Positions 46,913-59,165 of a stretch of DNA of 64,000 bases are shown piece by piece; position 1 is the first letter of the stretch; each line of letters starts with the position of its first letter. The DNA lies in assembly GCA_050084985.1 (NCBI GenBank), contig JBITNC010000001.1:117862001-117926000 (forward strand), given 5' to 3'. A program made the translations under genes and the position numbers. The DNA comes from Nageia nagi (lineage: Eukaryota; Pinophyta). The notes beneath the pieces were generated by a model that saw only the letters and a list, made by a program, of their open reading frames with translations, was not told the DNA's origin and ran no database searches.

Positions 46913-48275
46913 TAACCAACTTGTTGAATGTATCAGTAACACTCAACAATAAAGAGAGATTATAGATGGAGTAATTATATCGATGTTAGTAATTTCAAAG
47001 GATCCAAAAATAGTGATTAAATAATATAGTGTCATTCTAAGTATGAACCAAATTTTGATGATCAAATAATTGAAGTATCAGTTGAACAATCATACTTGCA
47101 ATATGATCAGAGTCTTAGAGTGACCTAAAGATTGAACCCCAATATATCCTAAGTAGTCTCAAGTTACAATTTCATCCATACAAAGGTTGTTAATTTAGAA
47201 GATCATTCATTGGGTGATACTTGTTAGGAAATATTGTGCATAGGAAGTGTAGTTACATTGCTAATATAGAATCATCACTTTGAAGATGAAGGTTATGCAT
47301 GAGAAGGAAAATTGAAGTTTAATTGGATCATGCATGAAGCATAGAGGAGGTATTCTAGTGGTTTGGAAGTGATCTTAGGTGATAGTTTAAGTTTCCTAAA
47401 ATTTCACATCCCATTGTAAGTGATATGATTTCCTATTTCCCATAGTGGAATTAGAATTAGAGTATTTTGAAGTACATAGCTCATCTATTATAAATAGAAA
47501 GGTTTAAAATGTAATGTGGAAGAAGATTTCTTGGTATTTTCCCTTAATAATAAAAAAATATTTAGTTTTCCCTAAATTGAGTTTTGTTATGCTTTCTCTT
47601 TTGTTTCAATACTTATGTTCCATGATGTTTAAATGGCTAGATTCGATGGATACATCAAACATCTCAAATGATGTTGGTTGATTCATTAGTAGTTATTATG
47701 CTTCCCTATATTATTACATATATGTGATTCTATATTAATCTATGATTATAAGTAGGGTGTCCTCCTCATGGTTTTAATTTAACCCATTGGAAGCTTGGGT
47801 TAGCCCTATGCCTTATCATTTCCCATTTTCTTTTCTATAATCCTATGTTTCTCTAAGTATCAGAATCTTCCTAATATCTTGTTGCTCTCCTTTTTGTATC
47901 TTTTGATATCAAAAAAAAGGTATTCCATGCCTATTCAAGTAGGCTCCAATATGATAAAATCAAAATTAAACTATGAATCCCTAATCCTACAGATTTCATC
48001 TTTATGTATGAAGAAACATCCTCATGGGATTCACCACTCTATTCATGAGCTTACTCTATTAGGCTTCACATGATCATTTTCTTGATATAAGAAGATAACT
48101 TACTTGTCAAGGAGAGATTTTTCTTTATGGGATTTACTACTCTACATGTGAGATTGAATTTCTCAAAGAATGTAGTTCATCAAGGCACCAACCTCTAAAA
48201 TCAAAGGTTAGACCTCATCCATCCAATGTTAGCTAGTGTGATTCTAACCTGATGCATCTTGCATTACATTAATCA
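46913..48275 (+). repeat. 3' LTR of element D, second part
   Basis: Continues the D LTR after the C insertion and matches 6,390-7,770. Shared blocks are ACACTCAACAA, ATCATGCATGAAGCATAGAGGAG, the TATAAATAG box at 47,489-47,497, AAAATCAAAATTAAACTATGAAT and ACTTGTCAAGGAG. Confidence 0.68.
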
Positions 48276-48859
48276 ATAATCACCTAAAAATGAATTACCT
48301 CAATAAGATGCTTGATTTACATGCTAAGGATTGACCCTCAAACCAAGATTACTCACTAATAGATTGATCCATAAAGAATAAATAATTAGATTAAAACCCT
48401 GATGTTTAAAATTTTAAAATCAATTTTTTTTTATTATTTTAGCATATTCTATTAATTCTATCCATTAAAAGGGTCATATTATACATGTAAAACTATACAT
48501 CATTTGCAAAATATAAAAATATCCAACACCAAATTTAAATTTTCATAAGTTTTAAGACAAATGGAGGTTTTTAGGTTATATTTATTTTTCTTTCATATGA
48601 ATGGCTAAAGGTTATCTTCATACTTTTCTTATATTCTTTTTATCCTAGATTTTATTAAAATATTAAGTTCAAATAATATCATATATCAATATTTCATTTC
48701 AATCTTTCCTAAGGTTTAAAAAAGGGGTGGAGGGTTTTCCAAGTTCATTAAATAAAACTACAATATCAAACTTCTATCAAATTATCTATATACATCTTCC
48801 ATCATTTATAATAACAAAAATCATAGGATTATAAATCCTACCTATTTAATAGGATGCTT

Positions 48860-49482
48860 TGTTAGAAATTGTACTTGATTCATATCGTAGTGCATGATGT
48901 AGTGGTGATGCATCCTCCATTAATATATGGGTTCTACTTATCGTAACTATTATTTTTAGTACATTTCACATAGTGCACTATTATTATAAAGCATGGATAT
49001 TTTTAGAACTCAAAGATAGGAAATAAGCACTATAATAAGGAATAGGAAATCAACATGTAATGAAGTTATAAATTAATGTAAGACCCATTATAGAGTTGAT
49101 GGTGAGAGATTCATGCAAGTGGAAGAGAAAGGATCAAAGTATAAATTGTAATATATCTATAAAGGCCAAAGAGGAAATCACAATGTGTTGGTTGTAGGTT
49201 GTATCCCTTTGATTTTGTATCCTGGACTGATTAATTAAGAACTAGATAGTCTCTGTGGATGTATCTCACATTAGATAAACCATGTTACATTATTTATTCT
49301 CTCTTGTATGATTGTTCTTCTTGTTTAATTTTCTTCTATAATTAGTCAAATTAGATTTTCTCAAACTTAATTTTTATGTAGTAAATCCTTACAAGCTCCT
49401 TGTTACCCCCCTAGTTGGATCCCATGCAATATTGGCTCACACTTCGTCCATATCTAAGTTTATTTTTTCTCAAACTCTAACA
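48860..49482 (+). repeat. Possible solo LTR
   Basis: A 623 bp block bounded by TGTTAGA and TCTAACA, an inverted seven-base end typical of LTRs. It contains CTATAAAGGCC at about 49,156 and the T-rich, CT-rich text usual downstream of a TATA box. The flanking five bases differ (TGCTT and ATTCA), and there is no second copy in the window, so this is tentative. Confidence 0.3.
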
Positions 49483-50128
49483 ATTCATGCATAATCAACA
49501 ATCAATATGCCAAAATGATTTATCAAAAACAAGTCAACAACTCAAAATCATACAAAAAATATAAAATAAGCTTAAAGCATAAAAAGCATCAACAATTAAA
49601 ACTCAAAAGTGAATGTTTATCTTTTACACTATTACTTTCTTTTTTTCCAAATCTACAAATTGATGTACTATTTGATGATCAATTCATCAACTAGCACTTA
49701 ATCAGCCTATCGATCAATACGAGTTGGTCTAATATATGTATTAATTAGTTAAATATCTTTTAAAATTAATATTTGAAATAGAATTTCCAAAAATTAACAC
49801 TATCAGATGGTCAAATATCATAATCATCATTCTTTTATTACTACCATCATACCATTTGAGGAGGCGAATAAACATTATCATATAACAAAATGGTAAAAAA
49901 AAATCATTTTTGTTTTATCAAGAATTGGTATGCCCTAATATTACTCATGATTAATATCAAAACCCTCCATATATTAGGGAAACCTAGATAAACATACTCA
50001 ACTATCATATTTTAAATGTTGTAAGTTTATTTTCTTAAGATTATACACTTGGTACATCTACAAAATTATAATCAAAAGTCAATTATTATATCATATAGTT
50101 AATGATCATATCATAAAGTGTCATAAGA
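49483..50128. other. AT-rich sequence, no gene recognised
   Basis: Left flank of element F. No motif or repeat pair was found. Confidence 0.5.
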
Positions 50129-50738
50129 TGTTGGAATATAAAGTTTAATCAGATTTGAATAAATTTACATGGAAGGAGAAAATAAAGTTTGAATCTATAT
50201 TTGGAATGACATCTTGGGTTTTGTTCATGGTTGTATCAACTACATTGTATTGTAGTGACATATAGAGTTGTGTGAATGATTATATAATGTAATCTTGTGG
50301 ATGAAAATACATTTGTGATACCATACTATGGTATCCCTAAAATGTCTATGTGAGGCATTCATGATGTGAGCCTCTCTTATTATGAAGAGAGAAGGATGCT
50401 TGTTAAATCATTAATATAAGAATGTATTATGTGATCCTCTCATATAAGAGTCAGAAACAAGACTCTAATAATAGAAATGATAATGTGAGGTTTCGATAAA
50501 GCTCTACAAGATCTTGTCTATATTGTAATGTATGGTATATTAGAATTATCATATTCTAGATGAGAGTGTGTGTTGCTTCTACCTGGATTTAATAGAAAGT
50601 TAATACAAATGTAAGTACCATCCTTATAAAGTGGAATAGCCCAAATTGGGTGAACCACTATAAAAACTTATATATATTCTATGCTTTCTTGATTATTTAC
50701 TTTATTAATTGCTTTTTTGTATTATTTTAATTTTCTTA
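50129..50738 (+). repeat. 5' LTR of element F
   Basis: It starts TGTTGGAATATAAAG and ends just before the primer site. The TATA box CTATAAAAAC lies at 50,659-50,665. The first ~150 bases match 51,959-52,105. Confidence 0.72.
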
Positions 50739-50740
50739 AT

Positions 50741-50757
50741 TGGTATTAGAGTAGTGC
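50741..50757 (+). other. Primer binding site of element F
   Basis: TGGTATTAGAGTAGTGC. Two C-to-T changes separate it from the usual TGGTATCAGAGCAGTGC. Confidence 0.75.
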
Positions 50758-51958
50758 TAAGTTTGGTTTAAGGGGTTAAAATCCCATGGATATTCATGGA
50801 AATTTATTTTTTATGGTTAAATTAGGGATTCAAAGAGAGAAGAATGTGGGTCTAGATGAGAATGAATCAATGTTGACATAGAGAAAGTTGATTCAATTGA
50901 TTATATCTATTTCTAGGCACATTTATCATTCCTACATGTTATGAGGACAATAGAAGTAGAGATTTCAGATATGAATAGTGCTTTTCAAAAGGCATAGTTC
51001 TATATGGGAAATTATGAGGAGGTTATGTTGATATAAATTCATTAGTAATGAGATGATGATCGATTGGATTTCTTATTTATTATTGATAAGAATCATAGCA
51101 TAAAATATGGAATTCATGAGGATTCTTCAACAATATCCATAAGTTAAAAATGTTATATAGAATCCTCATTAAATGAATCTATCAAGTATGATAATGAGAG
51201 ATGTTTGTTAAAAAATAATAATATAAAAATATTAATATTTAATTACTATCATTATTTAAATTGTTGGGAGAGTTTGAGTAGTTGTATAGAATATAGTTAG
51301 CAAGGATGTGATTTTTGGTGGGTAGCATTGAATGATGGTGGTGAATTTATTAAAGTTTCAAATTGTTTTGAGTGATGGATGGTGTCAAGAGATTATGTTG
51401 AGCCTCAATGAATAATATGTTACTAATGATATGAATTTTATAGATGTTTGCAACATGGACATTAGCTTTAGTGGTAGGTAGAGATAAGCAATTATGCCTA
51501 AATATTGCAATTTATAGCATGGAGTTCCATGTAATGGTTGGATAACAATAACACACTACTAACTGTTGTTTGATGATAAGACTAATATGGTGAATATTCA
51601 ACAAGGTATCTAATGATTGACATAGATTATGTATAAAATTTATGACCTAAATATGATGCAAGATGATGAGGATATTGTGGCCAATTTGATGGTAGTTTTT
51701 TTGATAGTGACATGATAAACAATGATAACATGTATGATGAACAACAAAGTTATCTAATGCAAAATTGTTTATGTGGAGATGTATGTTTTCAATAAGGATA
51801 TGTAATTTTAATAAACTGGTACTAATAGGTAAAAATTCCAATAATAATGAGTTGGAAAATAATTAAAAATGCTTGCAAGATGAATCTAAGGAGGAAACTA
51901 GAAGTCCACGATGGAACAAAATTCAAATTAAAGACTGGTCATACTCTAATCAGGAGAA
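50758..51958 (+). other. Interior of element F, non-coding
   Basis: No gag or pol motif. It ends with a short purine run, AGGAGAA, before the 3' LTR. Confidence 0.5.
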
Positions 51959-52105
51959 TGTTGGAATATGGAGTTTGATTAGATTTGAAGAAATTTTCAT
52001 AGAAGGAGAAAATGGTGTTTGACTTTAGAGTCTATATTTGGAATAGCATCTTGGTTTTTGTTGATGATTGAAATAACTATATTATATTATCATGAATTAT
52101 AGATG
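51959..52105 (+). repeat. 3' LTR of element F, left part
   Basis: Matches 50,129 to about 50,275 and stops at ATAGA (52,101-52,105), which is presumably the left target duplication of element E. Confidence 0.68.
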
Positions 52106-52873
52106 TATTACATTAATTTAATTAATACAATTACTTATAGTTGTTAATTGGTTATTTTATATTATTTTATATTATTTAATTATTATCAATATAAAAACAT
52201 TATAATCTATAATAGTGGAAAAATGTGTTTTATATTTTGTAGGTAACACTTGGCCTAAGGTGTGGGCACTAACCCAAGGAGTGAGTTATATCATGGAGTC
52301 CCCTATAACACCCTTATACACATAAGTCTATAATTAAGATAGATTTCATAACTTATTCTATGCTTGATATTGGTATATTCCTACTTAGTTGTTCTTCAAC
52401 ATCATCTTATCAAAATTATAATTTGGATACTCTATTTGTATTATAGGAGCTATTATTCTACTATCGTTCATATTATGACATATAAGAAGGAAAATGAATC
52501 ATCGTTCTTAATCTTGAGGATTAACTCCTCCGAATGAGGACCAATGGTGTGTTGTTGAGGATCAATGATGACCTATTAAGGATCTATTGGGACTATGGAG
52601 GAGTAATGATGGACCATTAAGGATTGATGATGATCCTTTTTTGATAGATTGATGATCTATTATTTGTCTAGTATTTTTGCCTTATCATTGCTTATCCATG
52701 TCTTACTTCCTTTTATCAGCAATAGGTAAGTATTTAACTTTCATTCTTGATAGGTATTGATTTATTATTGATTGAATATCACTAATTTCCTCTTTCATTT
52801 ATCCTTTTCCATTTTGGTATAAATATGCATTGCGATTATTTATTACTCTTTCTTACATTTTCCTCATTTTACA
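52106..52873 (+). repeat. 5' LTR of element E
   Basis: It starts TGTATTACATTAATT and probably ends TTTTACA at 52,873. A TATAAATA box lies at 52,818-52,825. The first ~225 bases match 60,142-60,370. Confidence 0.7.
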
Positions 52874-52890
52874 AATTAGTGACTCCAAAT
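52874..52890 (+). other. Primer binding site-like sequence of E
   Basis: AATTAGTGACTCCAAAT follows the LTR end. It resembles the TTGGTGACTC-type primer sites reported for Ogre/Tat elements. I do not assign the tRNA. Confidence 0.45.
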
Positions 52891-53016
52891 ATTTTGAGCT
52901 AGTTATGCCAAACATATGTTAAGGTTTTTGGATAGGACTAATATTTTTCTGAGTTGGATTTTGTACAACCAACTATTGAATAAGTTATAGCATACATATA
53001 CCATAAGGGTATTTAT

Positions 53017-54044
53017 ATGGAAGAAATTTTAGCTCATCATCATGAGGCCCATGATAAAGGTGAATTTAGTTGCAACATAAATAATGGACAAGATGATATG
53101 AATAAAACATTATGATATTTTGAGGTGATAGTTAAAGGACTTGGTATGATTTGTGATGAGACTATTAGCCCTTTTTTAATATGAGATTCATATTTTTTCC
53201 CTAATTGAACACTAAAAAGCTCCAAATTTTTGTAATTTCAATAGCCTAGGTGATTCAAAAAATCATATTGAAGGGTTTCATGATGAATGTGAGCTCCAGG
53301 TGGGAATTGATCAAAGGTTTTTGGCTAATTTTTTTCATAGAGTGTGGAAGATGATGCATGTGAATGGTTCTATTCATTTCCAAAAGGATCAATCACTTTA
53401 TTTTGATATCTTTTCATTAAATTTGTAGAGAAATAGAAACATAATATAAATTAAGAAATGAGAATTGTTGATTTGTGTGTTATTAAACAAGGCCCCATAG
53501 AAAGAACTGAGAAGTCCATTCCAAGATTCAGAAGGGTATGGAAATAACTTTATGTTAAAATTGATGAAAAAGAAGTCAATTATACTCTAAGGAAAACCTT
53601 GTATTACAATTACAAGTATGTGCTATGGATTATACTCACCTAGGATTTTATGAAATGACTCAGAAATTATTTTGAAAAAGAAAAAGTGGCTGTAAAAATT
53701 GGTCAAGTAAAATATGAGAGTGACAAAGATAAAGGGGGCAAGCCATATTAACCAAATAAAGACAATAAGGAAGTAAATGTTACTAAAAAATAATCCAAAG
53801 AGGAGAAAGATAAGCCAAAATTGACATTTATTAGGTTTGAAAAATCTCAAAAGGTTATTCTTGATGAACTTTTTCAAAAGAATCTTATCCAATTATTGCC
53901 AAAATTAGAAGAATTTGATATCAATCCCTCATGGTATAATTTATACCATTATCTTAAATATCATCAAGGGAGAGGACATCTTACTAACACTTTTGGAAGA
54001 TTGAAAACCAAGATTTTGGAGTTGATAATTAATAATGGTGCATA
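53017..54044 (+). pseudogene. gag of element E
   Basis: From the ATG at 53,017 (MEEILAHHHEAHD) the same frame reaches 54,044 with several stops. EDDACEWFYSFPKGSI (about 53,350-53,395) is the Tat capsid block (AxxWFYSLPxGSI). The end, WYNLYHYLKYHQGRGHLTNT to KTKILELIINNG (53,935-54,042), is the YCxYHxxxGHxT...LKxxIxxLIxxG block. It gives the structural protein of the particle. Residues that would be Cys in the terminal block are Tyr or Asn. Confidence 0.75.
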
Positions 54045-54374
54045 GGAATGTACTTACATGGAAGAGAAAATGAGGATATTTATGGAACATGATAATATGA
54101 AGGGCACCAAAATATGTTGTATAGCTAGTTACTACTGAAAGAAAGGAGCATCTCAAAGAAAATAGAAGCTATAATATGGAAGATCAATTATGGAACACAT
54201 AAGATAACATATTCTTGTATGATTTGATATCCATCATAGGTACATAGAAATGCACTTTATGATCTCTTTAAAAAGGAAACGATAAGTAGAAATATTTCTA
54301 TTATTGAATTTGTTTATTTTCTTAGTTCTTTTTTGCAATGCAATATGATTAAGTTTGATACTAAATATCATCCT

Positions 54375-54780
54375 ACTTAAGATATGGTTAACCAACAAGA
54401 GGTGCTTTACATTCAAAAAATCATTTTCAATGCTACTATTAGAAAGGTATTGGTTGATGGGGGATCAACTCTTAACATTATTTCTATTAAACTCCTTGAT
54501 CAACTCAATAGAAGTAGACTTACAACTATGGAAAAATAAATAAAGAGGATAAGAGGATTTGATAACGCAATAAGAAATTATGTTGGTGCCATTAAGATTC
54601 CTATCAAGGTTGGATCAAATACTATCACCACCTCTCTTTATGTTATGGATGCCAAGGTATATTACAATATCAACCTTGAATACCTTGTATTCATGATATG
54701 GATGCAGTTCCTTCAACATTGCATAGATGTATTAAGTTTGAGTATAATGGAAAGACTAACAAGATCAATATAGATGAATA
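54375..54780 (+). pseudogene. Aspartic protease of element E
   Basis: RKVLVDGGSTLNIISIKLL (54,440-54,500) is the Tat protease active site, with catalytic Asp in VDGGS intact. RGFDNAIRNYVGAIKIPIKVG and TTSLYVMDAKVYYNI follow. A frameshift near 54,685 separates these from HDMDAVPSTLHRCIKFEYNG, the typical end of the domain. Confidence 0.78.
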
Positions 54781-56085
54781 GTCAACTACGAGGTATAACT
54801 TTGCATATTCTAACTAGTTTTCTCCTTTCAAAATCCGTAAAATGGTTATAAAAAATATTAAACATAAGGAAAAAATTGATAAAACTCAACTTTTAACATA
54901 AAAAATATCAAACATCAATTTTCTCAATTTCATAAAATCATTGGTGGACTTAGAGATCTACAAAAATAGGACCACCATCAACTTGAGGATCATTGTTGGC
55001 CCATTTTTGAATCTTTGAAAAGGGAAACAAAGCCACTTTGAGCATATTTATAGTGAGCTTAAGCTAATTGCATAGCAATAAAGATCAATTCCACTAAAAG
55101 AACACCTATATTGACCTAAAGAGGACCAATGTTAGCATTATTTTGATGAGAATGCACCTAGATGAAGAGTAAAAGGTTCTATTTAATCTCAATAACATAT
55201 TTACATGTATTTCATGGCCTAATTCATCAACTAATCTATTTGAATTAAACCACCCAAATATGTAAGAATATTCTTTAAATTTTAGTCAAGTTTTTTTGAA
55301 AGGCTATATATTTTCTAAATGTAAATATCATGGTACAGGAGTTAGATTTCCTTTTGATTTAACAACCATAAAAGAAAAAGTAGTGGTTATATTTCAAAAT
55401 TAGTTGAAAGAAGAGTTTTTGATTGCACACTTGTCTAAACCTATTATTATTATTATTATTGATATACTATAATTATTGAATGAAGATGATAATCTTTTAT
55501 TCATGGTTGATTTTTCCTTGATTTATGAGAATGCTACTAAAGAAGTAGATTTTGATATCTTAGAGTATGAGGATGCATTATTGAATTTCTAGGATCTAGG
55601 TTTGAGTTTCAAAAGTCTAGTGAGAAGAAATCCAAAAGTTATTTTCTTCACCCTCATCCATAATTTGGATAAGTTTTTGAATAGGAGGACACCATAGGTA
55701 CATTATTGCACCATTAGTTTCCTTTTTCTTTTCGCATAGTGGAGTAGGAGTAGGAATAGGGTTAGGATTAGTTAGGTATGTCACATAAATTATCATTATA
55801 AGCATGATGGATGAGTTTATGGTGGAGGATTAAATGATTAACCACCACCATCATCAAAATTCCAAGAAGAGTTTCTTATGGTCAATGAGGAATTTGATGA
55901 GATCATCCTAGAGCAACAAAAAAATCAAGAATTTTTTTTCGTAAAACTATAAAATGGTTTGCAAAATGAGAGGGTGTTCAAGAAACATTTCAACAACTTA
56001 AAAATGTATTTTCTTGGTATTATGAGGATATGCTTGGTTTAGATGAAAACTTAATAACACATAGCCTACTTATCAAACAAGATGA
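54781..56085 (+). pseudogene. Protease-RT linker of element E
   Basis: Mostly degenerate. Around 55,480-55,610 a plus-strand frame gives acidic text (DFDILEYEDALLNF) and around 55,855-55,960 EEFLMVNEEFDEIILEQQ, as expected for the variable linker of Tat polyproteins. An ATT microsatellite lies at 55,441-55,460. Confidence 0.45.
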
Positions 56086-56898
56086 TAAACTTGTTAAAAA
56101 AAAACCTAGAAAAATGCACCCCACCACATCCTTGCTAGTAAAGAAAGAAATTGATAAATACCTTAAATAAAAATTCATATTACCTATAGATTACTCTCCT
56201 TAGATGTATAGTATAGTTACAACTCAAAAACATGATGTAAAAGTTAGAGTGTGTACCAATTTTAGAGACATAAACAAAGCATGCCTGAAAGTTGATTTTC
56301 CTTTGTCTAATATTGATATGATTGATGATATTGTGGTTTTTTATGAAATGTTATCCTTCATGGATGATTTTTCAAGTTATAACCAAATTAAAAATAAAGA
56401 AAGTGATAAATATAAAATAACCTTTAGTACTCCTTGGGGTAATTTTTGTTACAAAGTTATGTCTTTTGGTCTTAGGAATGTTGGTGCTACCTATCAAAGA
56501 GTTGTGATAACTATGTTTCATGATATTATACATATAACTATAGAGGTTTATGTAGATGATATCTTAGTAAAATAAAAAAAGGAAGATCACAATGATGATT
56601 TGAAGGTAATTTTTGGAATAATGGACACATATAAATTGATAATTAAACCACAAAAAAGTTTATTTGGTGTATCTTATATAAAATTGTTAGGATACATTAT
56701 CTTTAAAATAGGTATAGAAGTAAATCCAAATGAATTAAAAGAAATAATGGATATTGCACCTTTGAAACAACTTACAAGCCCTCAAGGAAAAGTAAAAGCA
56801 ATAATAAGATTTATTTCTCAACTTTCTGATAAATGTGCACATTTTCTCATTTGCTTAGAAGAGAAAAAAATTATATGGGATGAGAAATGTCAATAAGC
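56086..56898 (+). pseudogene. Reverse transcriptase of element E
   Basis: One frame covers KKPRKMHPTTSLLVKKEIDK, then VRVCTNFRDINKACLKVDFP, FMDDFSSYNQIK, TFSTPWGNFCYKVMSFGL and ATYQRVVITMFH. YVDDILVK at 56,549-56,572 is an intact active site. A stop follows at 56,573, and the thumb/connection text (IIKPQKSLFGVSYIKLLGYI and GIEVNPNELKEIMDIAPLKQ) continues in the same frame to 56,896. Very close to Tat consensus apart from stops. Confidence 0.85.
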
Positions 56899-57330
56899 TT
56901 TCAATAATATTATGATGTATTTGAATAATCCACCTATTTTATTACTATACCAACATAGAGAACCCCTATGGTTGTATTTATTTGCCACTTTACAAGTTTT
57001 GGGGAAATGCTTTATAGAAATGATGATAATGGAAAAGAAAGGGTTATTTATTTTATAAGAAAAACATTGGTGGATTATGAAACAAGGTATGTTTCAATTG
57101 AAAAATTATGTTATGTTATTTTTTGTTCAAATATAAAATTGATACATTATATGTTATTAATTACTATTTATGTTGTTACTAAGGTTGATCCATTAAAGTA
57201 TTTTCTTTCAAAACCTTCTTTATCAGGAAGGGATGCAAAATAAATAATATTACTTCAAGAATTTGATCTTATTTTTATTAACCCAAAATAAATAAAAGGT
57301 CAAGTGTTGGCTGATTTTATGGCTGATTTT
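56899..57330 (+). pseudogene. First RNase H of element E
   Basis: After a frameshift, KERVIYFIRKTLVDYETRYV and EKLCYVIFCS match the middle of the Ty3/gypsy RNase H (YYxSxxLxxxExxYxxxEKxxLA). TKVDPLKYFLSKPSLSGR is the usual end. QGLADF-like text (GQVLADFMADF, about 57,300-57,330) links to the second RNase H. Confidence 0.75.
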
Positions 57331-57379
57331 TCATGTGATTATACCTCTTCTCTTAATGAATAATTTCAAGATAAATGTG

Positions 57380-57800
57380 CTTATATACAAAAAGAATAAC
57401 TTTAGCAATTATTCTTTGATGGTTCAAAATGTATGAAGGGGGCAAAGGAAGGCATAATATTGATTTATCTTGATGGTTTGGTTACTCATATGTCATATAG
57501 ATTGTATTTTAATTGCACCAAAAACATAGTTAAATATGAAACTCTTATTTTTGGATTAAAAGAAATAATTAGCATGTACATTAAGCATATTCATATTTAT
57601 AGTGATTTACAATTGATAATTTAACCAAGTAAATGTTGTTTATAACATACAAAATGAAATGCTTAACCCTTGTAAGGACTTGGTTACTAAATTACTTAAT
57701 TATTTTGATGAGCATAATTTGGAAAATATTCCAAGAAATAACAATATGCATATGGATGCTATGGCTAGTGTGACTTCTATTGCTTTTATTAATTTAATGA
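57380..57800 (+). pseudogene. Second (archaeal-type) RNase H of element E
   Basis: FFDGSKCMKGAKEGIILI, then KNIVKYETLIFGLKEII, then HIHIYSDLQLII supply the D, E and D blocks. The last is SDLQ where Tat elements usually have GDSQ, so the Asp is still present. A stop and shift at 57,624 precede VNVVYNIQNEML-like continuation. Confidence 0.78.
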
Positions 57801-58059
57801 TGAGGAGACCATACTCATAATCAAGAAACTTAGTAAATCCTAATGCCATGATAGTTATATTGTATAATTATTTTATGCTTGTACAATTTCCATTAGTGAA
57901 TTTTAGATTAGCTTATGGTATGAAAATATTAATGAGTACCTTAAACATGGCACTATTCCTAGAGAAATAGAATGTAGTAAAAAATTGAAAGAGTTAGGCT
58001 AAAGAAAAATACAACCAAATATGTCATTATAGAAAACACACTTTATAGAAGATCATTTG

Positions 58060-59165
58060 AAGGTATCTTATTAATATTTCTATACTATAAAGAAATTGAA
58101 ACTATAGTAGAACAAGCTTATGATGGCATATATCATGTTCATTTAAATGCTAGATTACTTTATCAAAGATTGCTTAAAATGGGATATTATTGGCTAAGTA
58201 TGGAAGAAGATTGTTATCAACATATAAAGAGATGTGTCAATTATCAAAAACATGCAAATTTAGAACTTACACCTTCACACACATTACCAAACATTACATC
58301 TCCATGGTCATTTTCTATATGGGATATTGATCTTATTATTGTAATCAACAAAAACACAAGTGATGGTCACAAGTTTATCATAATAACTATATAATATTAC
58401 ACAAAATGGGTTGAGGTTTTTATTTTAAATTCCATTGTTTCAAGCATGCTCATGAATTTTATTGTTGATAATATCATTAAAATATTTATAATTCATTCTA
58501 TAATTGTTATGGATAATGGGCCTAACCTTAGAAGAAAGAAAATAAGATAATTTTGTAAAATTTTCGTATTGAGTATAATTTTTTAACACCATATTAGATC
58601 CATAAGGTAATGGATAAGCTTAAGCTTCAAACAAAATCATTAGAAGTATATTATGTAAAAATATAAAAAAGAATAATAGAAATCAACATGATCAACTTCC
58701 ATATGCACTATGGGCCTATCGCACAAGTATTAGAACTGCAATTGGGGCAACTCCTTTCTCAATTATGTATGGGGATGAGGTTGTGATTCCTTTAGAGCTT
58801 GATATATCAACTTTGAGAGTTTTACTTAGAGGTATTATAGATGAATAAGATAAAAAAAAAAGATTACAATAATTTAAAACATTGGATGAGAGAGAGATCA
58901 ATACACTTAAACATTTAAGAGCATATAAGTCCAAGATTAAGAGAGAATATGATAAGAAAATAAAAACAAAGTAATTTCAAATAGGTTATTTGGTATTACT
59001 TGAAAATGTATCAAACACTATAATTTTTCAAGAACTTAAAGGTAAGTTTTAACCAAATTAGGTTGACCCATATGTGATTACAACAAGTTTTCAAATAGGA
59101 GCATACAAATTATCATATTTGGATGGAAGAGAGGTCCAAATCCATACAATATGAGATACTTTAAA
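58060..59165 (+). pseudogene. Integrase of element E
   Basis: The zinc finger remnant is HLNARLLYQRLLKMGYYW with RCVNYQKH (second Cys now Tyr). The catalytic core has WSFSIWDIDLI (first Asp) and VMDNGPNL (second Asp). The catalytic Glu block near 58,600 is not readable. LPYALWAYRTSIRTAIGATP, then GDEVVIPLELDISTLR (58,700-58,820), then GAYKLSYLDGREVQIH (59,100-59,150) are the characteristic Tat C-terminal parts. Several stops. Confidence 0.8.

Larger units (their letters stand above)
5778..48275 (+). mobile_element. Element D: outermost LTR element, coding regions not found
   Basis: Two direct repeats of about 2.0 kb flank a 4 kb interior once later insertions are removed. The first is 5,778-7,770. 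The second is 11,764-13,096 resumed at 46,913-48,275. Both begin TGTATACAAA and both carry a TATAAATAG box at the matching place, which makes the element plus-strand. A purine-rich run directly precedes the second repeat, as a polypurine tract should. I could not find a primer site or target duplication and saw no gag or pol, so D is best described as a pol-less element of the LARD kind. Only about 8 kb of the span is D itself; the rest is CACTA-like, C, A and B sequence. Confidence 0.62.
50129..52105 (+). mobile_element. Element F: small Ty1/copia-like element, right end cut by E
   Basis: A 610 bp 5' LTR starting TGTTGGAATAT is followed by TGGTATTAGAGTAGTGC, a close match to the tRNA-iMet primer site. 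About 1.2 kb of interior ends in CAGGAGAA and the start of a 3' LTR, TGTTGGAATATG, at 51,959. The 3' LTR matches the first part of the 5' LTR until 52,105, where element E begins. The interior has no recognisable pol, so F is a deletion derivative or non-autonomous. The rest of the 3' LTR should lie beyond E and G, outside the window. Confidence 0.72.

Noticed and set aside
58716-58934. Open frame of 72 codons on the minus strand
   Set aside because: It is the reverse of the plus-strand integrase text WAYRTSIRTAIGATP of element E, which is clearly the coding strand.
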